Counted from the first letter of the stretch, positions 1 through 7,522 are shown. The stretch is DNA of 47,348 nucleotides from Thiotrichaceae bacterium (GCA_011391085.1 JAABRD010000039.1:1-47348), one strand, 5' to 3'. The notes: generated by a model from the sequence alone, not told the origin. Numbers and translations: made by a program.

Positions 1-132
1 GTTGTCCGTTTTTTGGTAGTGTGTACACTCCGAACACGGACAAAAAAGTCTAGTTTCGCATTTCAATTTCTCGGACATATCTATTACCATATTAATTATC
101 TATTTAACGGGGGAGTCTTAACCTTAGTTTAG

Positions 133-330
133 TTTGGCTATTTTAACACACCTCCGTTAAATTGCAAGGACTACCCGTTTATTGGTGTGCAGAGTAATTA
201 TTATTGGTCGGCGTCTTCCTTCGCCTACGGCACGACTTACGCTTGGGTCGTGTACCTCGGCAACGGCGACGTGAACGCCCACGACAAGAGTTACCCGTAC
301 TGTGTCTGGCCCGTGCGAGGCGGACAATAG
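133..330 (+). pseudogene. C-terminal fragment of a DUF1566 (Lcl C-terminal-like) protein
   Basis: Read in frame from 133 to the TAG at 328-330, the translation has the typical end of the DUF1566 domain: YYWSASSFAYGTTYAWVV, then a short G/N/D segment, then CVWPVRGGQ and stop. The frame is closed upstream by a TAG at 130-132 and has no convincing start, so only about the last 60 residues survive. DUF1566 domains are usually secreted or surface-located and of unknown function. Positions 1-132 show no readable extension of the gene. The window edge is close, but the in-frame stop shows this is a broken copy and not simply a gene cut by the edge. Confidence 0.7.
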
Positions 331-373
331 AGACTTGGAGAATTTGGAGGATTTGAGGCTTGAAAGGGGGGTG

Positions 374-403
374 CAGGGGGAATCCCCCTGCCCGGTTTTT
401 TTT
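374..403 (+). terminator. Rho-independent terminator after the DUF1566 remnant
   Basis: A perfect 7-bp GC stem (CAGGGGG / CCCCCTG) with a 3-nt loop at 374-390 is followed within six bases by a run of eight T at 396-403. It lies about 45 bp downstream of the DUF1566 stop on the same strand. Confidence 0.75.
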
Positions 404-471
404 AGGTTATTGCCGGTGACTAGATGCTGGAGATGTGTTAATCTGGTGTTTTCTCAACCATTGAGAACTGA

Positions 472-622
472 TATAGTAATATTCCTATAAATTTGTACCC
501 TTCCGCTGGAGCGGAATCAGAATTATTGCGCCGTTTGCCCGCTATGCTACGGCGCGATACCGCGCAATAATTCTGATTGCGCTCCAGCGGGAATCGTACA
601 GATTTGAACGAATATTACTATA
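472..622. mobile_element. MITE, family A (TIR TAGTAATATTC, TA target duplication)
   Basis: The terminal inverted repeats TAGTAATATTC (474-484) and GAATATTACTA (610-620) are each flanked by TA (472-473, 621-622), the pattern left by Tc1/mariner/IS630-type transposition. Inside is a second, longer imperfect inverted repeat (501-530 with 563-593), so the element would fold into one long hairpin. It has no coding capacity. Other copies lie at 1019-1175 and, as a left end only, at 47181. A degenerate end is visible near 19569. Confidence 0.75.
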
Positions 623-631
623 ACTGAAACA

Positions 632-1021
632 ATGCCAAGAAAAGATATTTACCATGAGACCGTGAAACGCGCTTTAATCAAGGATGATTGGACCATCACG
701 CATGACCCATTTAGTTTTAAATTTAGTTTTAAATTGGGTCAAAAGTATTTATTCGCAGACTTAGGGGCCGAACGTTTGATAAGTGCGGACAAAGGTTTTC
801 GCCAAATTATTATTGAAGTCAAAAGTTTTGTTGGACGTTCCGAGGTCAATGATTTGGAAAATGCCGTGGGACAATATGTGTTGTATCAGCAAGCCCTGAA
901 AGAAGCGCAGATTAACCGAGACTTATACTTGGCCGTCACTCAACCTACTTTTAACCAAATATTTCAAATTCCATTAGGTGGTATTTTGTTGAAAAACCAT
1001 ATCATTCGCCTAATGGTATAG
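632..1021 (+). pseudogene. xisH: XisH family protein, C-terminus cut by a MITE
   Basis: The protein begins MPRKDIYHETVKRALIKD and continues with the XisH hallmarks WTITHDP, FADLGAERLI, IIIEVKSFVGRSEV and LENAVGQYVLYQQAL, closely matching the family named after the Anabaena fdxN-element excision factor XisH (an endonuclease-like PD-(D/E)XK fold). The family normally runs about 8-15 residues past the RLMV seen here. The TAG stop (1019-1021) is the first three bases of the inserted family A MITE. Reading across the excised element would continue V-F-D, which matches the usual XisH tail. The protein may still be made. The partner xisI is damaged, so the pair is probably inactive. Confidence 0.85.
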
Positions 1022-1177
1022 TGATATTCATCTACTTTTGTACCTTCTCGGTTTCCCTGTAGGGTGGATTAAGCGAAGCGTATCCACCAAATTCTATAAC
1101 CCGTGGTGGATACGCTTTGCTTAATCCACCCTACATTTTAAATCAAAATGGTACAAAGGTGAATGAATATTACTATA
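1017..1177. mobile_element. MITE, family A, inserted between xisH and xisI
   Basis: The ends TAGTGATATTC (1019-1029) and GAATATTACTA (1165-1175) are flanked by TA duplications at 1017-1018 and 1176-1177. Nested inside is a second palindrome: arms at 1059-1089 and 1104-1134 with the GTAGGGTGGAT...ATCCACC core, the family seen again at 8195-8299. The left terminus provides the stop codon of xisH. Confidence 0.8.
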
Positions 1178-1178
1178 T

Positions 1179-1394
1179 TTGACGCAACCAACAATGGGTT
1201 GGTATGGGGATAACTATGTTCACCATGCCCCCATTCATTTGGAACTGATTGCGGATAAAATCTGGATTCAGGCGGACGATACCGAAGAGGGTGTGGCTAC
1301 CGATTTGTTAGAAGCGGGGGTCCCAAAGAAACAGATTGTCTTGGGTTTTAAACCGCCCGGGATACGTCCCTATACGGGGTTTGCGGTAGCGTGA
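1179..1394 (+). pseudogene. xisI: XisI family protein, N-terminal part missing
   Basis: From about 1194 the translation matches the second half of XisI: MGWYGDNYVHHAPIHLEL, then DKIWIQADDTEEGVATDLL, then the characteristic end GVPKKQIVLGF...YTGFAVA and stop at 1394. XisI proteins are about 110 residues and only about 65 remain. The first 45 or so residues, plus the end of xisH, were lost by a deletion, and the MITE sits at the junction. No ribosome binding site is seen upstream, since the upstream DNA is the MITE end. Confidence 0.8.
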
Positions 1395-1454
1395 TGGATT
1401 ATGACACAACGAGAGGAGTTACGCCTCCGCCAATTCAAACAGGAGAATCAATGT

Positions 1455-1697
1455 ATGCCAAACACCGTGACACTTACCTTGAATGACGATATTTACGCCA
1501 GGTTCTGCATTTATGCGGACACCCATAATCGCAGCGTGGCGAACTTGATTGAAACCGCAGCACTCCGCTACCTTCAAGAACACGAAGATACCGACGAGTT
1601 TGAAACGGCGGAAATAGCCGGAAACAACCTCTTACAAGCCGCCCTGCAACGCGCCTGGCAAGATGCCAAAGAACGTCAAGGCCGGTGGGTGCCATGA
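1455..1697 (+). CDS. Antitoxin of a RelE-type pair (ribbon-helix-helix-like)
   Basis: An 80-residue protein starting MPNTVTLTLNDDIYARFCIY. This start is preferred over an upstream TTG/ATG because AGGAG lies at 1441-1445. The N-terminal strand followed by helices (IYARF...NRSVANLIETAALRYL) resembles ribbon-helix-helix/CopG-type antitoxins, and the acidic C-terminal half would bind the toxin. The stop overlaps the start of the downstream toxin by four bases (ATGA, 1694-1697), the usual translational coupling of type II pairs. Such antitoxins normally autorepress the operon. No operator could be picked out because repeat DNA and the xisI remnant lie immediately upstream. Confidence 0.75.
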   Translation: MPNTVTLTLNDDIYARFCIYADTHNRSVANLIETAALRYLQEHEDTDEFETAEIAGNNLLQAALQRAWQDAKERQGRWVP

Positions 1698-1975
1698 GGT
1701 ACGAACTCTTTGAAACCGATGAATTTATCAAGAGTATCCAACAACTTCAGCCTCAAAATGCACGTTTTATCCGAAACAAATTAGAGACTTATGTTTATCC
1801 GCAGTTGCGTAGGGAGCCTCATTTCGGATTGAATATTAAAAAACTCAGAAACTATAAACCAGATACTTGGCGCTATAGAATCGGCGATTATCGGGTATTT
1901 TATACCATTGATGAAAATGATTGTCTGGTTTTATTCTTGGTGGTTGAAAACCGGGATAAAGCCTATAAAAGGTAG
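1694..1975 (+). CDS. RelE/ParE superfamily toxin
   Basis: A 93-residue protein starting MRYELFETDEFIKSI. It carries the RelE/ParE pattern: an N-terminal strand, two helices (residues about 10-40), then KKLRNYKPDTWRYRIGDYRV, FYTIDENDCLVLFLVV and the terminal RDKAYKR. Members are mRNA interferases acting in the ribosome, or gyrase inhibitors. The many basic residues plus YRIGDYRV fit the mRNase side, but this cannot be settled from sequence alone. It is fused in an operon with the antitoxin by an ATGA overlap. The gene appears intact. Confidence 0.85.
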   Translation: MRYELFETDEFIKSIQQLQPQNARFIRNKLETYVYPQLRREPHFGLNIKKLRNYKPDTWRYRIGDYRVFYTIDENDCLVLFLVVENRDKAYKR

Positions 1976-2085
1976 CCAGTGTAGGGTGCATACCAGCCAA
2001 GGTAGAGTGGGCAAGTGTGTCTTTGCCCACCTCCACAAATAATTTGGTAGGCCACGAGAAACTTGTTGCCCATCCTAATCCACAA

Positions 2086-2259
2086 ATGTTATCTAGGATG
2101 TTGGAAACCTTTGGAACAACGTCGGCTGTGGAACTACCGACACCGTTGCCACGAGTGACCAAAAGACAACGAGAAACACTGTTAGCAACCCTTGCCAAAA
2201 CCCCTTTTCCTAGCGAAGAAGCCAATTCCGCGCAATGGTCAGTTGGAGTACGGAATTGA
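2086..2259 (+). CDS. Hypothetical short protein ending inside a repeat
   Basis: From the ATG at 2086 (or 2098) the frame encodes about 57 residues with protein-like composition (VTKRQRETLLATLAKTPFP, SEEANS). The last nine residues and the TGA come from the 100-bp repeat that begins near 2237, so this may be the truncated N-terminal piece of a longer gene. No family was recognised and no clear ribosome binding site is present. The upstream 1976-2085 DNA is a degenerate copy of the GTAGGGTGGGCAAG repeat. Confidence 0.3.
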   Translation: MLSRMLETFGTTSAVELPTPLPRVTKRQRETLLATLAKTPFPSEEANSAQWSVGVRN

Positions 2260-2436
2260 TTCCGTGGTTGCCGTTGGTACGGAATTTCTTTCGCTGTCGG
2301 CAACGGAATCAATTCCGTACTCCAACGGCCACCAGTGGTCAGTTGGAGTACGGAATTGATTCCGTGGTTGCCGTTGGTACGGAATTTCTTTCGCTGCCGA
2401 CAACGGAATCAATTCCGTACTCCAACGGCCACCAGT
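2237..2436. repeat. Two tandem copies of a 100-bp repeat (AATTGATTCCG type)
   Basis: Units start with GGTCAGTTGGAGTACGGAAT at 2237 and 2337 and are nearly identical. A third start at 2437 is cut off after about 15 bases by another repeat. Each unit is itself an imperfect palindrome, with GGAGTACGGAATTGATTCCG at one end and CGGAATCAATTCCGTACTCC at the other, so it belongs to the same family as the arrays around hemE. Confidence 0.85.
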
Positions 2437-2453
2437 GGTCAGTTAGAGTCTGT

Positions 2454-2543
2454 GTAGGGTGGGCAAGTGTTTTTTTGCCCACCTTAACAAAAACAAACTG
2501 GTGATGCGTGGGCAACGATAAACCTGTTGCCCACCCTACATAA
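2454..2543. repeat. Inverted repeat, GTAGGGTGGGCAA family
   Basis: GTAGGGTGGGCAAG at the left and TTGCCCACCCTAC at the right enclose a shorter internal hairpin (GGGCAAGTG / TTTGCCCACC). Related copies lie at 1976-2085, 3414-3440 and 19665-19740. The rest of 2544-2598 shows nothing recognisable. Confidence 0.65.
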
Positions 2544-2598
2544 CTTGATAGTCGAGTAACAGGTTTACTAAACCCTATTCATCAATGAGTGAAACAAT

Positions 2599-3144
2599 AT
2601 GATTGACTTGCAACATGTTCCAGAGGAACAATCTTTAGATATGCCTAGTTTAAACCATTCTCTCGTCCAAACCCGGCTGGTACGTCTTATCGATGAATCA
2701 CGTTTTGTTCCTCTCACGGAACTGTCTCTGGATCTCACCTCTCATGCCCACAAAATGAATGAATCGATGTTAAATTCTCTTGGCCCCGCCAGGGAACTGA
2801 AACCCGATATTTGTTTATATGATGCCCGTGATACGACCATCGATATAATCGATGTGGGAGAGTCTGATGACTTGGTGAAGGTGGCCAAAGAACCTTTACT
2901 AGCCATTGAAATTTTGTCGCCCTCACAAGGGACCAGAGAAATTTTTGCGAAATTTCGTGCCTACTTTGCAATGGGAGTGAAATCTTGTTGGCTGGTTGAC
3001 CCTGCTATGAAGGTGATTGATGTGTTTTCTACCGCCACAGAGTCTAACATTTATGACATGTCAGATGGACAGGTAACTGATAAGACTTTGAATATTCAGT
3101 TACCCATGCTTAAAATTTTTGGAAAACGGGTGGTTGCTGGGTAA
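2599..3144 (+). CDS. Uma2 family endonuclease-like protein (DUF820)
   Basis: A 181-residue protein of the Uma2 family, a PD-(D/E)XK nuclease-fold group expanded in cyanobacteria and large sulfur bacteria and of unknown cellular role. Diagnostic segments are ELKPDICLYD (Asp70), PLLAIEILSPSQGTREIFAK (Glu104, Lys118) and YFAMGVKSCWLVDP. The length is typical. The start at 2599 has only a weak Shine-Dalgarno sequence (GAGTG). The gene stands alone between repeats. Confidence 0.8.
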   Translation: MIDLQHVPEEQSLDMPSLNHSLVQTRLVRLIDESRFVPLTELSLDLTSHAHKMNESMLNSLGPARELKPDICLYDARDTTIDIIDVGESDDLVKVAKEPLLAIEILSPSQGTREIFAKFRAYFAMGVKSCWLVDPAMKVIDVFSTATESNIYDMSDGQVTDKTLNIQLPMLKIFGKRVVAG

Positions 3145-3461
3145 AATGCGTTCCTCAAATTCTGGAGAAACCTGGAAATGAACTTGATCTTTGGTGGCAA
3201 GAACCATTTGGCTTTGGACTCGACACCCTCACTCAAGGAGAAGCGGGGCACCTTGCCAAAGCCCCCAATTTTGACACCCTCCGAGAGAGACTCTCTCAGG
3301 CAAGATTTGAAGGAGAGTGTTGAATATCTAAGGCTAAAACTCAGCCGGTCCCAGTTAGGGCCAGTGTAGCAAGTGCCAATCTCGGCGGGCTAATCGGGCT
3401 ACTCTGAAAAGCCAGGGTAGGGTGGGCAAGTGTTATCCCTGCCTACGTGACTACCTGACGG
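3145..3461. other. Intergenic stretch with a displaced reading frame and repeat pieces
   Basis: In a +2 frame relative to the Uma2 gene, 3141-3323 reads through without a stop and looks protein-like (ELDLWWQEPFGFGLDTL, then HLAKAPNFDTLRERLSQARF) before a TGA. It has no start of its own, so it may be the tail of a decayed gene. No family was recognised. Downstream, 3414-3440 is a GTAGGGTGGGCAAG repeat fragment. Confidence 0.3.
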
Positions 3462-3873
3462 TCATTCGGATTTCGGTGTCACCGGGTTACGGACGGCCTT
3501 CAAACAACTCTGTTGCAAAGGCCGGATCCGGGCAATCGTGTCAAAGTCCCGATCATCGTGAACCAGCAAACATTGATTTTCCATGGCCAATTGGGCGATA
3601 CCACAATCAATGAGACTTCTGACCGTTAAGCCTTGACGGCGAAGTTCATAATAACGCAGGCCAGGTCAATTCGTTGATTTCTAAATAAGTTTGATGGGAC
3701 AGGTACTCGTGTAACAGAGACCATTCCCGTTCATCTTTGCAACCTTGTAACAGTTCCAGTTGATTAAAACGGGTCAACACCACCGGCCGCCCAGATAGCC
3801 AGTTTTGTAAATGGATACTTTCTTGACCGCTTTTATCCCGGAAGACACGAACCCACAAGGAGGTATCAATCAA
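3462..3873 (-). pseudogene. PIN-domain toxin (VapC-like), frameshifted
   Basis: Read from the TTG at 3873, the frame gives VLIDTSLWVRVFRDKSG, then LTRFNQLELLQGCKDEREW, and runs into a TGA at 3646 just after ELTWPA. In another frame from about 3660 down to the stop at 3462, the rest of a PIN domain continues: YYELRRQGLTVRSLIDCGIA, then LLVHDDRDFDTIARI. The catalytic acidic residues (Asp of IDTS, Glu of QLELLQG, Asp of IDCGIA and HDDRDFD) are therefore split by one frameshift near 3650-3660. Its start overlaps the end of the antitoxin gene, as in intact vapBC pairs. Confidence 0.8.
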
Positions 3874-4075
3874 AACTCTGGCGCATGGTGCGCAAAGATT
3901 GAGGGTCATAAGGTTCCTGAAAATCAATTTGTCCTGCTAATTCAAACAGGCTTTTAGGCCGATGATGTTGAACCAGTTTTTGTAAAGCCAGATGAATCAA
4001 TTCTTGGTGAGTATTCACTTGAGTTAACTGAAAGGAGAAGGGAGTCGTGGTAAAATAAAGTCTGAAGGAGTCCAA
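3866..4075 (-). CDS. VapB-like antitoxin (DUF2191 type), N-terminus uncertain
   Basis: The C-terminal part LTQVNTHQELIHLALQKLVQ, then KSLFELAGQIDF, matches the DUF2191/VapB antitoxins that precede PIN toxins. The N-terminal part is shorter than usual: the DNA-binding strand plus helix expected before LTQ is reduced to TTTPFSFQ. The only upstream start is a TTG at 4075, inside a 26-bp palindrome. This suggests that the 5' end was damaged. Its partner is frameshifted, so the pair is probably dead. Confidence 0.6.
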   Translation of the reverse strand: MDSFRLYFTTTPFSFQLTQVNTHQELIHLALQKLVQHHRPKSLFELAGQIDFQEPYDPQSLRTMRQSFD

Positions 4076-4092
4076 GACAGGTCTTGGACTCC
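4067..4092. repeat. Palindrome GGAGTCCAAGAC/GTCTTGGACTCC
   Basis: Perfect 12-bp arms with a 2-bp centre. It overlaps the apparent start of the VapB-like gene. Related sequences (GGAGTCCAAAGCG / CGCTTTGGACTCC) lie at 5045-5175, 16665-16684, 17914-17942 and 36868-36891. Confidence 0.8.
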
Positions 4093-4132
4093 ACGCCTAC
4101 TGTTATCCCTAAATTAACCAAGAACTTAAATC

Positions 4133-4981
4133 ATGCAAGTCGCTTCCTTACGTTACGATGTCATTTTCAAAAAAGCCTTTGGCAATGTGCAAGTCTTCAA
4201 AGCCTTTGCCAAAGATTTTCTCGGTGTGGAGTTGAACATCGACAAGGTCGAAACCGAGAAGAAATTCAGTCCACCGATTGGCAATGTGGACTCCCGTTTT
4301 GATTTATATGCCGAAGACCTAAAAAATCGCGTCATCGTGGATATTCAACATCGGCGTTACGATGACCATTATGATCGGTTTTTACACTACCACTGTGCGG
4401 CCTTGTTAGAACAGGTGAGTACCGCTAAAAATTATTCACCCGCGTTGACGGTGTTCACGATTGTGGTGTCCACGTCGGGGACCAAAGAAGATGTAGCCAT
4501 TGCCGAAATCAACTTTGACCTCTTTGATTTTCTCACCCAACAACGGCTTCATAAAATTCATCACCGCGTGCTGTACTTGTCCCCTAAACATGTCAGTGAC
4601 CAAGTGCCACAACCCTATCGGCAATGGTTGCAGTTAATTCAAGACAGTTTGGATGAACAAGCGGATGAATCATGCTATGACAAACCCGAACTCCAAACCA
4701 TTTTGGACTTGATTAAGGTGGACGGGCTAACGCCCCAAGACCGTGCCCGGTTGAAAGATGAATATGCGCTAGAACAGGCGGTGCGACAGGATAAACAGGA
4801 GGAGTTTGAGAAGGGATTGGAAACCGGTCTCGAAAAAGGGATTGAACTTGGGGAACAACGGGGACGCGAACAAGGACTGGAACAGGGAAAACTGGAGATT
4901 GCCCGCAAACTACAAGCCCAAGGAATGCCCCTCGACTTAATTGAACAATTAACGGGATTGTCCCGTGACCTGTGGCAGTGA
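4133..4981 (+). CDS. Rpn family recombination-promoting nuclease/putative transposase
   Basis: A 282-residue protein with the Rpn/PD-(D/E)XK transposase-like N-terminus: SLRYDVIFKKAFGN, then RFDLYAEDLKNRVIVDIQHR, with Asp57 and the D70-x-Q72 site. Many relatives carry E-x-Q, so the Asp is a mild variation. This is followed by HYHCAALLEQV. The C-terminal third is a charged coiled coil (residues about 215-265) with repeated KG/EQG steps (LETGLEKGIELGEQRGREQG), common in Rpn proteins from large sulfur bacteria and cyanobacteria. Rpn proteins stimulate RecA-independent recombination and some act in phage defence; that role is inferred from the family only. The start ATG at 4133 has a weak ribosome binding site. 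Confidence 0.85.
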   Translation: MQVASLRYDVIFKKAFGNVQVFKAFAKDFLGVELNIDKVETEKKFSPPIGNVDSRFDLYAEDLKNRVIVDIQHRRYDDHYDRFLHYHCAALLEQVSTAKNYSPALTVFTIVVSTSGTKEDVAIAEINFDLFDFLTQQRLHKIHHRVLYLSPKHVSDQVPQPYRQWLQLIQDSLDEQADESCYDKPELQTILDLIKVDGLTPQDRARLKDEYALEQAVRQDKQEEFEKGLETGLEKGIELGEQRGREQGLEQGKLEIARKLQAQGMPLDLIEQLTGLSRDLWQ

Positions 4982-5003
4982 GAGGAAACAAGACCAGTCA
5001 CCA

Positions 5004-5037
5004 AGGGATAACACCCCTAGAAATGGGTGTTATCCCT
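5004..5037. terminator. Strong hairpin downstream of the Rpn gene
   Basis: AGGGATAACACCC pairs with GGGTGTTATCCCT around an 8-nt loop (13-bp perfect stem). There is no T-run, so termination is only likely. Partial copies of TGTTATCCCT occur at 4104 and 3430. The DNA from 5045 to 5204 carries two pieces of the GGAGTCCAAG repeat and nothing coding. Confidence 0.5.
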
Positions 5038-5204
5038 AACAAAAGCTGGAGTCCAAGACGTGTGACTCCGATCGTCTGCTGAAGGGAAGCAAATTATCTG
5101 GCGTGACGCTAGAGAAATGGGAACGTGCTGGAGAAAGGAGTGGTTATCGAGAAAAAGCGACGCTTTGGACTCCTAGACCGGTAGTACCGTTATATCAGTA
5201 AAAC

Positions 5205-7322
5205 TTAGAAGCAACTTGCCTTCAAAACGCCACTGGGTACCGCATTCGACTCAGTTTTAATCTTGATGAGATAATATCCCTCCCCTTGCGTTGCACTGAC
5301 GGAACAAGGAAGAGAAGAACAAGCAGTTTGGGTCCAGTCCCGTTCATGCCAAAGTTTCAGCGCAACCTCGTTTTCTTGACCATTTAGCGTCACCGTGTTG
5401 CCACCATTATCCCGAAGACTGACTCGTGTACAACTGTCCGAAGCGTACCATTGAAAGACAGTTAAGGATTTGTGACCATTGTAAGTCACCGCCCAGTCTT
5501 GAGTTTTACCTGTGCCAGTGCCAGCTTTAGAAATGAGGGAACCATTTCCTGTCCAATAGTAAGAAAAGTCAAAATCCACTAACTCTGGGATTAGCACCGT
5601 TCGGTTGTCGTAATTATCGGTTAAGGGGTCGTAAGATTGTTTGCAGTATGCAAAAATTTCTGCCGATGTGGTTAAAGGGGTTGTGGATGTCACTGCCACG
5701 ATGTTCCATACCGATTCTCCAAGGACACTCAGAGGTAGATGACCCTGGTAAGCAGTCGTATTAAAATGATTATCCCACGCCCTTGATTGAATTATCACCT
5801 CCCCAATATTGGCGTTCGAGGAGATGTCGATGTGGTCGCAACGACTGTCATTTTTCCATTGAAATACCACCGTGGACAAAGCGCCACTGTGGGGGTGCAT
5901 GATGGTTTCATCTTGGTTGCAACCCCAACAAGCTTGGGAAGAATCTATGAGGGAACCAGCACCGTCGAAGTGGCCAAATTTACCACCACCGGTTCCCGAA
6001 AAGTAACTCATCCAAGTGTTCCAGGGAAACGTTCCAGGGCAAGCTGTATTAGTGCCTGGCATGTCATTATGGGCGCGAATACCAGGGACGTCAGCTTTGG
6101 CCGCTGGGCGAGTTTTAGGAATCGCATAGAGGTCGGCAAAGTAACGCGCCATATCAGCGGAAGCCTTTAGCAACGGGGTTGTCCAGGTGGTGTTCCACCC
6201 TTCAGAATTGGCCACGGTGACTTCATGTTCAACACCGATGGAACGGCTGTTATTGTATGGATAACCACTTGCCCCAGCGTGCCATGCGGTGTTGTCGACG
6301 GCAACGATTTGAGTGATCTCCCCGGTGGCACTGACAATAAAATGGGCACTGGCTTGACGAGTGCAATTATGAAAGGTGGAAATCGCACCAGCATAAGTGC
6401 CTGTACCAATCCAGTGGTTAATCCAGGTGTCGAGGACGTGATTACGTCCAGCTTTGTAATTGCAAGGAGTTAAATTGGCCACCGCTGGCGCATAGTCAGC
6501 CGACCTGGTATTTCGGCTGGCTGTTTGAGGAGAAATGTGAATATCTGGGTGAGGGTCTAAACGAATGGTTTCTCCCCATAACGTGTTGGACACCACGCCC
6601 GTTTTGATCACGTTGTAATAACGGCGGGCTTGCATGTCACGTAACTCGTCATTGATGAGTCCACTAAACTGTTTGACCGCCTCAAACCAATCTTCCAATT
6701 TAGTGAAGTTGCTACGTTGGGGACCCGCATATTTGGCCAACAAAGCGGCGGCCCCACGAATATTTTGGAAAGCGTCATCCTTCAGCACTGGTTGCGAAAC
6801 ACCTAGCAAATTGGCCGCCTCCGTCAAAGTATCGGCATAATCGTTTTGAACCAGGTGCATGATTCCCCAACCTTGGTCAATGGAGGGACCCATCTGCGTC
6901 CAGTTGTTTTCGACTTGACCAATGGCTTGCAAAATCTCTACAGGCACTCCAAACTCTTGGGCCGCTTTGGTGAAAAAATGCTGAACCGTCTCCACACTGG
7001 GATGCGGTTTGCGCAAATATTCGCGCCAGTATTGGTAATTTTCCCCGTGATTATGCAACGCATCATCGGTATGTTCAACGATACGGTCAACGACACCTTC
7101 TAAGTTACGACGCAAATACAGGTGGGGATGTCCTTCTGCATCCACTTCTGTGTAACCGACTACTTTATCAAGCGTTTCAGTATCCAGAAGGAGATATTCT
7201 GCTTGCGCATTAACTGCTGAAGCAGACAAACGGTCCTGGTTAATTTTACCATCTGCCCACACTCCCAAGGGAGTACACAGGACTAGGACGAGTAACCCGT
7301 TGTTGATAATGTTGGTATTCAT
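5205..7322 (-). CDS. Secreted peptidoglycan hydrolase: lysozyme-like domain plus amidase_2 domain
   Basis: A 705-residue protein with a signal peptide (residues 1-23, ending GVWA). Residues 115-245 look like a lytic-transglycosylase/lysozyme fold: FGVPVEILQAIGQVENNW with candidate catalytic Glu138, then DQGWGIMHL. Residues 285-445 form an N-acetylmuramoyl-L-alanine amidase (amidase_2) domain with candidate zinc ligands His303, His418 and Cys428 and catalytic Glu365 (SIGVEHEV, GIRAHNDMPG, TACPG). Residues 450-705 are beta-rich with several cysteines and were not recognised; they may bind wall or polysaccharide. Together these would cut both glycan and peptide links of peptidoglycan in the periplasm or outside. 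The ribosome binding site AGAGGA lies about 10 nt before the ATG. Downstream of ydbL on the same strand, but separated by a 150-bp repeat. Confidence 0.82.
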   Translation of the reverse strand: MNTNIINNGLLVLVLCTPLGVWADGKINQDRLSASAVNAQAEYLLLDTETLDKVVGYTEVDAEGHPHLYLRRNLEGVVDRIVEHTDDALHNHGENYQYWREYLRKPHPSVETVQHFFTKAAQEFGVPVEILQAIGQVENNWTQMGPSIDQGWGIMHLVQNDYADTLTEAANLLGVSQPVLKDDAFQNIRGAAALLAKYAGPQRSNFTKLEDWFEAVKQFSGLINDELRDMQARRYYNVIKTGVVSNTLWGETIRLDPHPDIHISPQTASRNTRSADYAPAVANLTPCNYKAGRNHVLDTWINHWIGTGTYAGAISTFHNCTRQASAHFIVSATGEITQIVAVDNTAWHAGASGYPYNNSRSIGVEHEVTVANSEGWNTTWTTPLLKASADMARYFADLYAIPKTRPAAKADVPGIRAHNDMPGTNTACPGTFPWNTWMSYFSGTGGGKFGHFDGAGSLIDSSQACWGCNQDETIMHPHSGALSTVVFQWKNDSRCDHIDISSNANIGEVIIQSRAWDNHFNTTAYQGHLPLSVLGESVWNIVAVTSTTPLTTSAEIFAYCKQSYDPLTDNYDNRTVLIPELVDFDFSYYWTGNGSLISKAGTGTGKTQDWAVTYNGHKSLTVFQWYASDSCTRVSLRDNGGNTVTLNGQENEVALKLWHERDWTQTACSSLPCSVSATQGEGYYLIKIKTESNAVPSGVLKASCF

Positions 7323-7365
7323 TTGATGAATGTCCTCTTGGTTAAATTGGTTGATAAACGGCCAT

Positions 7366-7505
7366 TCAGTTAAGGAATTGAAGTGGCGAAAGAATTAAAA
7401 TAGCAGGGGACTAGAGGCTTTAGCCGGTAGGGGGGCTTTGCGATTTCAATTATCTTCTGCACCCTCCGGCTAAAGCCTCTAGTCCACCTCCGTTTTAATT
7501 TCTGG
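7366..7505. repeat. Inverted repeat, GGACTAGAGGCTTTAGCC family B
   Basis: Arms GGACTAGAGGCTTTAGCCGG (7408-7427) and CCGGCTAAAGCCTCTAGTCC (7466-7485) enclose a variable centre. Outer flanks (CAGTTAAGGAATT at the left, TTTTAATTTCTGGGAG at the right) are shared with copies at 29916, 32075 and 38328, so the full unit is about 140-160 bp. Confidence 0.8.
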
Positions 7506-7522
7506 GAGACCCTGGCTGGCTG

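Noticed and set aside
1-132. Upstream part of the DUF1566 gene at the window start
   Set aside because: No frame without stops continues the domain, and nothing in the translation matches the usual upstream half.
3178-3369. 63-codon plus-strand frame after the Uma2 gene
   Set aside because: The alternative frame over the same DNA looks more protein-like; this frame has unusual composition and no Shine-Dalgarno sequence.
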